Positions 36,960 to 45,002 of a DNA stretch of 57,603 bases are shown piece after piece. The stretch spans positions 1 to 57,603 of the forward strand of contig JABCYW010000023.1 in the NCBI GenBank assembly GCA_013289985.1, read 5' to 3'. A program made the translations under genes and the position numbers. Under the pieces are notes generated by a model. That model made no database searches, had not been told where the DNA came from, and was given only the letters and a program-made list of their open reading frames with translations. Position 1 is the first letter of the stretch, and each line of letters opens with the position of its first letter. The DNA is from Betaproteobacteria bacterium. GTDB lineage: Bacteria > Pseudomonadota > Gammaproteobacteria > Burkholderiales > Burkholderiaceae_C.

Positions 36960-37847
36960 TCAGAAGTGGTACTCGACCCGCACCATCGGCGTGCTGGCCG
37001 TGGCGCCTTCGCCGGCCGGGCCCTTGGCGTTGTTGCCGAACTTGTTGTGCCAGTACTCGTACTCCACGCCCACCAGCCAGGTCTTTTTGGACAGGCCCGC
37101 GAGCGAGCCGGCGTCCAGCATCAGGTCGGCGTCGATGTGCGACTCGGGCGCGGTCTGCGCGCCGAACTCGTCCTTGCCCTTGGACGTGATGAACTGCGCG
37201 TAGCCGTTGAACGAAAGCGGCAGGTCGCCGATGCCGATGCCCCAGTCGGCCTCGAAGGTCGCGTGGTTCTTGTAGTGGTAGCGGCGGTGGATGGCCGCCG
37301 GCGCGTTGCTCTCGTCGAACAGCAGCACCGACAGGTTCAGGAAGCCGGGCACCTCCATCTCCACCGTCGGGCCGAAGACGATCAAGCGCTTCTTGGAGGC
37401 ATACCCGTCGTTCTTCGTGTTGACGTCGAAGCCGGCCGTGACGGCGTAGCCGCGGATCGGGCCCATCGCCAGCTTGGCGCCGGTGATCTTGCCGAGGTCG
37501 AAGGTGCCGCGGAACACGCCATAGACCTCCTGCGCGCCCGGGTTGCCGGCGATGCCGCCGCCGGGGTCGTTGTGGTCGGACTGCAGGAAATCGATGTTGA
37601 CGAAGGTGGTGCCGTACTTGAAGCCCGTCGCGTTGGTGAGCGCGATGATCTCCTTGGTGATGTCGACGCGCTTGCCGTTCGAGTCGTTGTCGTACGGCTC
37701 GGCGAACTTGGTGCCGTAGCGCAGGCTCAGGGCGGTGTCGCTCCAGTCGGCAGCCCGCACCATCGGGGTGAACGCGAGGCACACGAATGCACTGATCGCG
37801 ACGGCCGCGGGGCCGGTCCTGCCCGCGATTGGGGATTGTCGTTTCAT
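36960..37847 (-). CDS. Tsx-like nucleoside-specific outer membrane channel
   Basis: This 295-residue outer-membrane protein resembles the Tsx/OmpK channel family. A signal peptide ends near PMVRA, followed by WSDTALSLRYGTKFAEPYDN, GTTFVNIDFLQSD and ITGAKLAMGPIRGYAVTAGF, blocks characteristic of Tsx-like channels; the barrel ends in MVRVEYHF with the usual terminal Phe. Tsx channels pass nucleosides. Placed divergently from puuE in a purine catabolism locus, it probably admits nucleosides or purine bases. The ATG at 37847 has GAGGAG 4 nt upstream. The divergent spacer holds a perfect inverted repeat. Confidence 0.85.
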   Translation of the reverse strand: MKRQSPIAGRTGPAAVAISAFVCLAFTPMVRAADWSDTALSLRYGTKFAEPYDNDSNGKRVDITKEIIALTNATGFKYGTTFVNIDFLQSDHNDPGGGIAGNPGAQEVYGVFRGTFDLGKITGAKLAMGPIRGYAVTAGFDVNTKNDGYASKKRLIVFGPTVEMEVPGFLNLSVLLFDESNAPAAIHRRYHYKNHATFEADWGIGIGDLPLSFNGYAQFITSKGKDEFGAQTAPESHIDADLMLDAGSLAGLSKKTWLVGVEYEYWHNKFGNNAKGPAGEGATASTPMVRVEYHF

Positions 37848-37893
37848 GCTGCTCCTCTTTGGTTGGGTGGCTCCACGTTTGCAGCACAATGTG

Positions 37894-37917
37894 TGCCAGA
37901 TTGTCGGCAATCTGGCA
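37894..37917. promoter_or_regulatory. Perfect 10-bp inverted repeat, candidate GntR operator
   Basis: Arms TGCCAGATTG and CAATCTGGCA are separated by TCGG, in the 159-bp spacer between the divergent porin and puuE genes. The core TTGTCGGCAA is one base from TTGTCGACAA, a form of the FCD-GntR consensus. The GntR regulator at 36248-36904 is the obvious candidate protein. A binding role is inferred from symmetry and position. Confidence 0.6.
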
Positions 37918-38006
37918 TGCAAGACGGCGCGCCGCGACAGTGATAAAACGGGCGCGGAACCTGCATCGCTTCGTATCCTGTTCGACGACATCCTCGCTGG
38001 CTGCGC

Positions 38007-38936
38007 ATGACGACACCCCTCACGCCCTATCCGCGCGACCTCGTGGGCCACGGCCCGAATCCGCCGCATGCGCAGTGGCCCGGCGGCGCGCGCGTGGCGC
38101 TGCAGTTCGTCCTCAACTACGAGGAGGGCGGCGAGAACTGCGTGCTGCACGGCGACGCGGGCAGCGAGCAGTTCCTGTCGGAGATGGCCAACCCGCCCGC
38201 CTATGCCGACCGCCACCTGAGCATGGAGTCGATCTACGAGTACGGCTCGCGCGTGGGCGTGTGGCGCATCCTGCGCGAGTTCGAGCGCCGCGGCCTGCCG
38301 CTCACCGTGTTCGGCGTGGGCATGGCGTTGCAGCGCCACCCCGATGTCACTCGCGCCTTCGTCGAGCTGGGCCACGAGATCGCCTGCCACGGCTGGCGCT
38401 GGATCAGCTACCAGCAGGTGGACGAGGCCACCGAGCGCGAGCACATGCGCGCCGGCATCGAGGCCATCCACCGGCTCACCGGGCAGTCGCCGCTGGGCTG
38501 GTACACGGGCCGCGACAGCCCCAACACGCGCCGCCTGCTGGCCGACGTGGGCGGCTTCGCCTACGACAGCGACTACTACGGCGACGACCTGCCGTTCTGG
38601 ACCCGCGTCACGCGCAGCGACGGCGCCGAGGTGCCGCACCTCGTGGTGCCCTACACGCTGGACTGCAACGACATGCGCTTCGCGCTGCCGCAGGGATTCG
38701 CCACCGGCGAGGACTTCTTCGTCTACCTGCGCGACAGCTTCGACGCGCTGTGGGCCGAAGGCGCCGAGACGCCGCGCATGATGAGCGTGGGCATGCATTG
38801 CCGCCTGCTCGGACGGCCCGGCCGCATAGTCGCGCTGCAGCGTTTCCTGGACCACGTGGCGCGGCACGACCACGTCTGGGTGTGCCGCCGGATCGACATC
38901 GCCAAGCACTGGCGCCAACGCTTTCCCGCACCATGA
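38007..38936 (+). CDS. puuE: Allantoinase PuuE (polysaccharide-deacetylase fold)
   Basis: This 309-residue protein belongs to the metal-independent PuuE allantoinase family, which hydrolyses allantoin to allantoate using a carbohydrate-esterase-4-like barrel. Typical blocks are YPRDLVGHGPNPP, LNYEEGGENCVLHGD and EYGSRVGVWRILREF. The segments IACHGWRWI and MHCRLLGRPGR are also typical. It is cytoplasmic. Its stop overlaps the start of the OHCU decarboxylase gene by 4 bp, so the two are coupled. It acts after PuuD, HIUase and OHCU decarboxylase in urate breakdown. Confidence 0.93.
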   Translation: MTTPLTPYPRDLVGHGPNPPHAQWPGGARVALQFVLNYEEGGENCVLHGDAGSEQFLSEMANPPAYADRHLSMESIYEYGSRVGVWRILREFERRGLPLTVFGVGMALQRHPDVTRAFVELGHEIACHGWRWISYQQVDEATEREHMRAGIEAIHRLTGQSPLGWYTGRDSPNTRRLLADVGGFAYDSDYYGDDLPFWTRVTRSDGAEVPHLVVPYTLDCNDMRFALPQGFATGEDFFVYLRDSFDALWAEGAETPRMMSVGMHCRLLGRPGRIVALQRFLDHVARHDHVWVCRRIDIAKHWRQRFPAP

Positions 38937-39460
38937 CCGCCACCCTCGCACAGCTCAACGCCGCGAACGCCATCGACGGCGTCGTGCTGCTGGACGGCAT
39001 CTACGAGCATTCGCCGTGGATCGCCGCGGCGGCGATGGCGGAGCGCCCCTTCGCCGACCTCGCGCACCTGCGCCGCGCGCTGGCGGACGCGGTGCGCGCG
39101 GGCGGGCACGACGCGCAGCTCGCGCTGCTGCGCGCGCACCCGAAGCTGGCCGGCAAGGCGATGGTGGCGGGCACGCTCACCGCGGAGTCCACCGACGAGC
39201 AGACTCGTTCGGGGCTGACGCAATGCACGCCGGGGGAATTCGCACGGCTGCACGCGCTCAACGATGCATACGACGCGCGCTTCGGCTGGCCGTTCATCCT
39301 CGCGGTGCGCGGGCCGACCGGCCTGGGGCTGACCCGCGCGGAGATCATCGAGGCCTTCGAGCGCCGGCTGGCCGGCGATCCGGCGACCGAGTTCGAGGAA
39401 TGCCTGCGCAACGTGCACCGCATCGCGGAGCTGCGGCTGGCCGACCGGTTCGCCGGTTGA
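38933..39460 (+). CDS. uraD: 2-oxo-4-hydroxy-4-carboxy-5-ureidoimidazoline (OHCU) decarboxylase
   Basis: This is a small all-helical enzyme of 175 residues that decarboxylates OHCU to S-allantoin. The catalytic His69-Pro70 (LRAHPKLAGK) and the STDEQ motif with Glu89 are in place, and the C-terminal segment EFEECLRNVHRIAELRLADRF matches the family. It overlaps puuE by ATGA. It is the only standalone OHCU decarboxylase seen; HIU hydrolase is separate at 53209-53562 rather than fused. Confidence 0.92.
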   Translation: MTATLAQLNAANAIDGVVLLDGIYEHSPWIAAAAMAERPFADLAHLRRALADAVRAGGHDAQLALLRAHPKLAGKAMVAGTLTAESTDEQTRSGLTQCTPGEFARLHALNDAYDARFGWPFILAVRGPTGLGLTRAEIIEAFERRLAGDPATEFEECLRNVHRIAELRLADRFAG

Positions 39461-39516
39461 GCGTCATCCTGCGCGCAGTCGTGGGATGACAGGTCTGGTG
39501 TCGTGCCAAGAAAAAT

Positions 39517-39795
39517 GGTTCTTCGCCGATTCTGCGGGGTGCCTTGGTTTGCGGGGCTCGTTGGTTTGCGGGGCGCGCTGGGTCAGGCACGACTCACCGG
39601 GGGAGCTTGTTTTGTTCGTGTCCCCCGTCGGCCTGCGGCCTCCTCCTCCTTAACCTCACAAAACAAGCTCCCCCGCCTCGCCGTGCCGGGTATGGCGGGC
39701 CGGAAGACAACATTCGCTGAAGGAAGAGTACGCGAATTTGTTTGAGGGTGTTTGGCATCGTCAGGCCATCGAGGCCGCGACGATGCCCGCGGCCG
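39517..39795 (+). repeat. Dispersed repeat, copy A
   Basis: A roughly 280-bp element, also found at 39945-40204 (reverse) and 57341 to the window end. Its core is a perfect 18-bp stem (39598-39615 with 39658-39675) around a 42-nt loop. Outside it, after a 6x6 internal loop, is another 6-bp stem, GGCACG (39586-39591) with CGTGCC (39682-39687). A second hairpin follows near the end, GGCATCGTC (39754-39762) with GACGATGCC (39779-39787). The loop is identical in all three copies and contains CCTCCTTA, the 3' end of 16S rRNA. No open frame with a start site belongs to it. Confidence 0.85.
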
Positions 39796-39944
39796 GCGTT
39801 TCCACGCGCCATCGGACTTGACGCGAACCTCGCGTCGCGACGCCGGCGCTCCTTCACGAGGCGGTGCCGATCGTCCATCACGACAAGCATCGCTGGCAGC
39901 TCGATTCGCGATTCGCGTCAGGCCCGGCGACCCGCATCAACGTT

Positions 39945-40204
39945 GGCCGCGGGCATCGTCGCGGCCTCGATGGCCCGACGATGCCAAAACCCCCTACAAA
40001 ACTGACGCGGACTTCCCCCAGCGAATGTTGTCTGCCGGCACGCCATGCGTGGCACGGCGAGGCGGGGGAGCTTGTTTTGTGAGGTTAAGGAGGAGGAGGC
40101 CGCAGGCCGACGGGGGACACGAACAAAACAAGCTCCCTCGGTGAGTCGTGCCTGACCCAGTACGCCCCGTAAACCAACGCGCTCCGCAAAATCGACGATG
40201 AACC
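39945..40204 (-). repeat. Dispersed repeat, copy B (reverse orientation)
   Basis: Inverted relative to copy A. The stem is 40063-40080 with 40123-40140, 18 bp with one G-T pair. The 42-nt loop (40081-40122) is the exact reverse complement of the loops of copies A and C. The second hairpin is 39952-39960 with 39977-39985. The copy ends immediately before the intrinsic terminator of the BMP/ABC operon. Together with copy A it makes a long imperfect inverted repeat of about 690 bp. Confidence 0.85.
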
Positions 40205-40206
40205 AG

Positions 40207-40232
40207 AAAAAAGGCCACGCGCACGCGTGGCC
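40207..40232 (-). terminator. Intrinsic terminator of the purine ABC operon
   Basis: On the minus strand a 9-bp GC stem GGCCACGCG/CGCGTGGCC (40224-40232 with 40213-40221) is followed by six T residues (40207-40212). It lies 22 bp after the stop of the BMP binding-protein gene, the last gene of the leftward operon. This is the clearest rho-independent terminator in the window. Confidence 0.85.
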
Positions 40233-40253
40233 CCCTCGTGAAGCGGATGGCGC

Positions 40254-41426
40254 TTACTTGCCGCCCGGCACCTGCCCCTCGACGCCCTTGACGAAGAACT
40301 TGATGCCGCCCAGGAAGCCGTCATCGGCGACGACGTCCTTCTTGAGGACTTCCTTGCCGGTGTTGTCGGCGATCGGGCCCTTCCAGATCGAGAACGAGCC
40401 ATCCTTCAGGCCGGCCTTGACCTTGTCGACCTTGGCTTTGAGATCGGCCGGCACCTTGTCGGAGATCGACACCAGGTCGATGGCGCCTTCCTTGACACCC
40501 CACCAGACCTTGCCCGTCGTCCAGGTGCCGTTGATCGCGTCCTTGGCGGCCTTGATGTAGTACGGGCCCCAGATGTTGACCGACGAGGCCAGGTGGGCCT
40601 TCGGGCCGTAGGCGGTCATGTCGGAGTCCCAGCCGAACGCGTACTTGCCGTTCTTCTCGGCCGTCTGCAGCACGGCGCTGGAGTCGGTGTTCTGCAGCAG
40701 CACGTCGGCGCCGCCGTCGATCAGCGATTGCGCGCCCTCGGTCTCCTTGGGCGGGTTGAACCATTCGTTGACCCACACCACCTTCACCTTGACCTTCGGG
40801 TTCACGCTCTGCGCGCCGAGGGTGTAGCTGTCGATGTTGCGGATGACCTCGGGAATGGGGATCGAGCCCACGACGCCGATGGTGTTGGACTTGGTCATGC
40901 CGCCCGCGATGACGCCGGCCATGTACGCGCCCTCGTACGTGCGGTTGTCGTACGTGCGCATGTTGTCGGCGGTCTTGTAGCCGGTGGCGTGCTCGAAGTG
41001 CACGCCTTTGTTGTCGGCGGCGACCTTGAGCATCGGCTCCATGTAGCCGAAGCTGGTGCCGAAGATGAGCGTGTTGCCTTGCGCCACCATGTCGCGGAAC
41101 ACGCGCTCGGCGTCGGCCGACTCGGGCACGCTCTCCACGAAGGTGGTCTGGACCTGGCTGCCCAGTTCCTTCTCGAGCGCCTTGCGGCCGTTGTCGTGCG
41201 CGAAGGTCCAGCCGCCGTCGCCCACCGGGCCCAGGTAGGCGAACGCGATCTTCAGCGGGGCCGAGGCGCCGGAGGCCGGCGCGGCGGCGGCCGACGCGGC
41301 GGCGGGCTCGGAAGCCGCGACCGGCGCCGCTTCTTCCTTCTTGGTGCAGCCCGCGAGCGCGGCGGCGATCGCCAGGCTGCTCCAGGCGGTGGTGCGGAGC
41401 ACGGAGCGCCGAGTGGATGTCGTCAT
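40254..41426 (-). CDS. BMP family ABC transporter substrate-binding lipoprotein (purine/nucleoside)
   Basis: This 390-residue lipoprotein has a signal ending in the lipobox LAGC, an Ala/Pro-rich linker (about 30-57) and a BMP/PnrA-type binding domain. Landmarks are IAFAYLGPVGDGGWTFAHDNG, FVESVPESADAERVFRDMV and GYKTADNMRTY. BMP proteins bind nucleosides or purine bases. It is last of the operon guaD-ATPase-permease-permease-BMP, so it probably captures purine bases in the periplasm. The ATG at 41426 has GAGGAG 5 nt upstream. Confidence 0.92.
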   Translation of the reverse strand: MTTSTRRSVLRTTAWSSLAIAAALAGCTKKEEAAPVAASEPAAASAAAAPASGASAPLKIAFAYLGPVGDGGWTFAHDNGRKALEKELGSQVQTTFVESVPESADAERVFRDMVAQGNTLIFGTSFGYMEPMLKVAADNKGVHFEHATGYKTADNMRTYDNRTYEGAYMAGVIAGGMTKSNTIGVVGSIPIPEVIRNIDSYTLGAQSVNPKVKVKVVWVNEWFNPPKETEGAQSLIDGGADVLLQNTDSSAVLQTAEKNGKYAFGWDSDMTAYGPKAHLASSVNIWGPYYIKAAKDAINGTWTTGKVWWGVKEGAIDLVSISDKVPADLKAKVDKVKAGLKDGSFSIWKGPIADNTGKEVLKKDVVADDGFLGGIKFFVKGVEGQVPGGK

Positions 41427-41458
41427 GGGATCTCCTCTTTGATGGATCTGGAAAAAGG

Positions 41459-42379
41459 CTAACTGCCTGGGAAGAACGGCTTGCCGAGGGACGCGGGCAT
41501 GTTCGCGCGGATCCACACCGGGTTGCGCGAGATCAGCACCAGCACGGCGATGGTGGCCAGGTAGGGCAGCATCGTCAGCAGCTGGCTGGAGATGGCCACG
41601 CCCTCTCCCTGGAGGTGGAACTGCAGCATGGTGACGCCGCCGAACAGATAGGCGCCCAGCAGCACGCGCGACGGGCGCCAGGTGGCGAACGTGGTGAGTG
41701 CCAGCGCGATCCAGCCCTTGCCGGCCACCATGCCCTCCACCCACAGCGGCGTGTAGACGACGGAGATGTAGGCGCCGGCGACGCCGCACAGCGCGCCGCC
41801 CACCATCACGGCGATGAGCCGGATGCGCCGCACGGGATAGCCCAGCGCGTGCGCCGACTCGGGCGACTCGCCCACCGCGCGCAGCACCAGGCCGGCGCGC
41901 GAGCGGTACAGGAACCAGACCAGCCCCCCCATGAACGCAATGGTGAGGTAGACCATCGGATGCTGGCGGAACAGCGCCGGCCCGATGAACGGGATGTCGC
42001 CGAGCAGAGGGACGGAGAAGTGCGGGCGCGCCGCCAGGTGTTCCTGTGTGTACTTGATGCCCACGAAGGCCGAGAAGCCGTTGCCGAACAGGCTCAGCGC
42101 GAGGCCCGTGGCGTACTGGTTGGTGTTGAGCCAGATCACCAGCACGCCGAACGCGCCGGCCATGAGCGCGCCGGCCAGCGCGCCCGCGCCGAACGCGAGC
42201 CAGTCGCTGCCGGTCTGGACCGCGGTGGCGAAGCCGGCGATCGCGGCCACCAGCATCATCCCCTCGGCGCCGAGGTTGACGATGCCCGAGCGCTCGTTGA
42301 TCAGCAGGCCCAGCCCCGCGATCGCGAGCACGGTGCCGGCGTTGAGGGTGGCGGCCAGGAGGAGTGCGTAGGTGTCCAT
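41459..42379 (-). CDS. ABC transporter permease (nucleoside/purine, YufQ type)
   Basis: This is a 306-residue BPD_transp_2-type membrane protein with about eight to nine helices. Typical blocks are GLGLLINERSGIVNLGAEGMMLV and VGESPESAHALGYPVRRIRLIAVMVGGALCGVAGAY. It forms the importer channel with the permease encoded upstream, whose stop overlaps this ATG by one base (TGATG). It is 32 bp ahead of the BMP gene. Confidence 0.92.
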   Translation of the reverse strand: MDTYALLLAATLNAGTVLAIAGLGLLINERSGIVNLGAEGMMLVAAIAGFATAVQTGSDWLAFGAGALAGALMAGAFGVLVIWLNTNQYATGLALSLFGNGFSAFVGIKYTQEHLAARPHFSVPLLGDIPFIGPALFRQHPMVYLTIAFMGGLVWFLYRSRAGLVLRAVGESPESAHALGYPVRRIRLIAVMVGGALCGVAGAYISVVYTPLWVEGMVAGKGWIALALTTFATWRPSRVLLGAYLFGGVTMLQFHLQGEGVAISSQLLTMLPYLATIAVLVLISRNPVWIRANMPASLGKPFFPGS

Positions 42380-43470
42380 CAGGCGGCCGGACTCTTCACG
42401 GGATGCGCCGGATGCGCGGCATGCCAGCGCACGCGGTAGTTGATCAGGGTGTCGCTGGCCAGCAGCGAGAACAGCAGCACGCCCTGGAACACGCCGGTGA
42501 GCGACTTGGGCAGGCCCAGGCGCGACTGCGCGAGCTCGCCGCCGATGTAGAACAGGCTCATCAGCAAGGACGAGAACAGCACGCCCACCGGATTGAGCCG
42601 CCCGACGTAGGCCACGATGATGGCCGCGAAGCCGTAGCCCGCCGGCACGTAGGGCGTGAGCTGGCCGATCGGGCCCGCCACCTCGAACGCGCCGGCCAGG
42701 CCCGCCATGCCGCCCGAGATCATCAGCGCCACCCACAGCGCGCGGCGCGACGAGAAGCCGGCGTAGCGCGCGGCCGCCGCAGCGAGGCCGCCCACCTGCA
42801 TCTGGAAGCCGCCGTAAACGCGGAACAGGAACAGCCAGAACGTGGCCACCGACACGAGCGCGGCGACGAAGCCGATGTTCACGCGCAGGCCGGCGAACAG
42901 GCGCGGGATCCTGGTGGCGTCGAGGAAGGTGATCGTCTGCGGGAAGCCGTAGCCGTCGGGATCCTTCCAGGCGCCGTACACGAGATAGTTGAGCAACTGG
43001 TTGGCCACGTAGACCAGCATCAGGCTCACCAGGATCTCGCTGGCGTTGGCCCTGTCGCGCAGGAAGGCGACGATCGCCGCCCAGGCCATGCCGCCCAGCA
43101 CGCCGGCGAGCAGGATGGGCAGGACGATCCAGTGGCTGGAGTCGGCCGAGGCGTGCATCGCCACGCCCGAGGCCGCGATCGCGCCCAGCACGAACTGGCC
43201 CTCGGCGCCGATGTTCCACACGTTGGCGCGGTAGCACACCGCCAGGCCCAGCCCGATCAGCATCAGCGGCGTGGCCTTCACGCACAGCTCCGACACCGCG
43301 TTGGCGCCGCGGAAGGGCTCGACGAAGAACATCGCCAGGCCGCGCGATGGATCCTTGCCCAGCAGCGCGAACAGCGCGGCGCCGGCCAGCACCGTGACCA
43401 GCAGCGCGATCAGGGGCGACGCCAGCGACATCGCCCTGCTGGGCGCGGGACGCGCTTCAAGCTGCAGCAT
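42379..43470 (-). CDS. ABC transporter permease (nucleoside/purine, YufP type)
   Basis: This 363-residue membrane protein is the larger permease of the BMP-type importer. It contains the segments YRANVWNIGAEGQFVLGAI and ASEILVSLMLVYVANQLLNYLV. Its GYGFAAIIVAYVGRLNPVGV segment is also characteristic of the family. Its start lies 14 bp inside the end of the ATPase gene, and its stop overlaps the next permease start, so the three are translationally coupled. Confidence 0.92.
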   Translation of the reverse strand: MLQLEARPAPSRAMSLASPLIALLVTVLAGAALFALLGKDPSRGLAMFFVEPFRGANAVSELCVKATPLMLIGLGLAVCYRANVWNIGAEGQFVLGAIAASGVAMHASADSSHWIVLPILLAGVLGGMAWAAIVAFLRDRANASEILVSLMLVYVANQLLNYLVYGAWKDPDGYGFPQTITFLDATRIPRLFAGLRVNIGFVAALVSVATFWLFLFRVYGGFQMQVGGLAAAAARYAGFSSRRALWVALMISGGMAGLAGAFEVAGPIGQLTPYVPAGYGFAAIIVAYVGRLNPVGVLFSSLLMSLFYIGGELAQSRLGLPKSLTGVFQGVLLFSLLASDTLINYRVRWHAAHPAHPVKSPAA

Positions 43471-44989
43471 GCAGGGCCTCCGTTGCCGTCGCGGCGTCGT
43501 CGTTCCACAGGCCGCTCATCCAACGGCCGATTTGCTCGCGCGTGGCCTGCGCCGCCGGCACGGACGGCGAGACGCGGCCGCGGGCGATCACGACCAGGCG
43601 GTCGGAGATCTCGAACAGCTCGTCGAGATCCTCGCTCACCACCAGCACCGCGCAGCCGGCGTCGCGCAGCGCGAGCAGCGCGCCGCGGATCTGTGCCGCC
43701 GCGCCGACGTCGACGCCCCAGGTGGGCTGCGACACGATCAGCAGCCGGGGATGCGCGTCGATCTCGCGGCCCACGATGAACTTCTGCAGGTTGCCGCCCG
43801 ACAGGCTCCTGGCCGTGGCGTCCGGCCCGCCGGCCTTCACGTTGTACGAGGAGATCAGGTGCCGGGCGAGCGCCGCGGTGCGGCCCACGCTGATCCAGCC
43901 GAACGAGCTGATTGGCTCGGTCCGCGTGAGCAAGGTGTTCTGCGACAGCGAGATGGACGGCACCGCGCCGCGGCCCAGGCGCTCCTCGGGCACGAAGTGC
44001 AGGCCCTCGTGGCGGCGCCGGCGCGGCGACTGCCGGCCGATGGGCTTGCCGAACAGGCGGATCGCCTCGTCGGACGCGCGCTCGTCCTCGCCGGACAGCG
44101 CGGCCATCAGCTCCTGCTGGCCGTTGCCCGAGACGCCGGCCACGCCCAGGATCTCGCCCTTGCGGACCTCGAACGAGATGCCGTCGAGGTCGGCCCCGAA
44201 CGCGCCGGTGCGCGCCAGCGTGAGGTCGCGCACGGCCAGCACCTGCTCGCCCGGCGTGGCCGCGTGGCGCTCCAGTTGAGGCGGTTCGGCGCCGATCATC
44301 AGGCGCGACAGGCTGGCGTTGGTCTCCCGGCGCGGATCGACCTCGCCGGTGACCTTGCCGCCGCGCATCACGGTGCACTTGTGGCACAGCGCGCGGATCT
44401 CGTCGAGCTTGTGGCTGATGTAGAGGATGCTGCAGCCCTCGTCGGCCAGCTTGCGCAGCGTGACGAACAGCGCCTGCACGGCCTGCGGCGTGAGCACCGA
44501 GGTGGGCTCGTCGAGGATCAGCAGGCGCGGCCTGGTGAGCAGCGCGCGCACGATCTCCACGCGCTGGCGCTCGCCCACCGACAGCGTGTGCACCGGGCGC
44601 AGCGGGTCGACCTCGAGCCCGTAGACGCCGGCCACCTCGACGATGCGCTTGGTGACGTCGGCCAGCGTCCACGACTTGTCCAGGCCCAGCCAGACGTTCT
44701 CGGCCGCGGTGAGCGTGTCGAACAGGCTGAAGTGCTGGAACACCATGGCGATGCCCAGCGCCCGCGCTTCCTGGGGGTTGCGGATCTCCACCTGCCTGCC
44801 GTCCCACACCATCTCGCCCTCGTCGGCCTGCACGGCGCCGTAGATGATCTTCATGAGGGTGGACTTGCCCGCGCCGTTCTCGCCCAGCACGGCATGGATC
44901 TCGCCCGGCTCCACGCGCAGGCGGATGCGGTCGTTGGCCTTGACCGCGGGGTACTGCTTGCTGATGTCGATGAGTTCGAGGCGAAGCAT
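43457..44989 (-). CDS. ABC transporter ATP-binding protein, two NBDs (YufO type)
   Basis: This is a 510-residue duplicated ATPase. NBD1 has Walker A GENGAGKST (36-44), a variant signature LSVGERQRVEI, Walker B LLILDEPTSVL and ISHK. NBD2 has the degenerate Walker A GVSGNGQQE usual in this family, with a complete LSGGNLQKF signature. This arrangement is typical of BMP-dependent nucleoside/purine importers, as in ribose-type ATPases. It begins 13 bp after the guanine deaminase stop. Confidence 0.93.
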   Translation of the reverse strand: MLRLELIDISKQYPAVKANDRIRLRVEPGEIHAVLGENGAGKSTLMKIIYGAVQADEGEMVWDGRQVEIRNPQEARALGIAMVFQHFSLFDTLTAAENVWLGLDKSWTLADVTKRIVEVAGVYGLEVDPLRPVHTLSVGERQRVEIVRALLTRPRLLILDEPTSVLTPQAVQALFVTLRKLADEGCSILYISHKLDEIRALCHKCTVMRGGKVTGEVDPRRETNASLSRLMIGAEPPQLERHAATPGEQVLAVRDLTLARTGAFGADLDGISFEVRKGEILGVAGVSGNGQQELMAALSGEDERASDEAIRLFGKPIGRQSPRRRRHEGLHFVPEERLGRGAVPSISLSQNTLLTRTEPISSFGWISVGRTAALARHLISSYNVKAGGPDATARSLSGGNLQKFIVGREIDAHPRLLIVSQPTWGVDVGAAAQIRGALLALRDAGCAVLVVSEDLDELFEISDRLVVIARGRVSPSVPAAQATREQIGRWMSGLWNDDAATATEALHAAA

Positions 44990-45002
44990 CGTGCGGGCTG
45001 GG

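Larger units (their letters stand above)
39461..40253. other. 793-bp non-coding interval holding an inverted pair of dispersed repeats
   Basis: No convincing gene is present. The interval contains repeat copy A (39517-39795), copy B in reverse orientation (39945-40204), about 150 bp of unmatched sequence between them (39796-39944), and an intrinsic terminator for the ABC operon (40207-40232). Open frames here only read through the repeats and share a basic peptide (ACFVRLRRRRPQADGG) because the copies are homologous; they lack ribosome-binding sites and family support. Confidence 0.75.

Noticed and set aside
39796-39944. Composite transposon formed by the inverted repeat pair A/B
   Set aside because: Only about 150 bp lies between the copies, there is no transposase and no target-site duplication was seen.
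39594-40144. Two opposite-strand open frames ending in the same basic peptide (ACFVRLRRRRPQADGG...)
   Set aside because: Both run through homologous repeat copies, so their similarity is explained by the repeat. They lack ribosome-binding sites, and the frame is not supported by family similarity.
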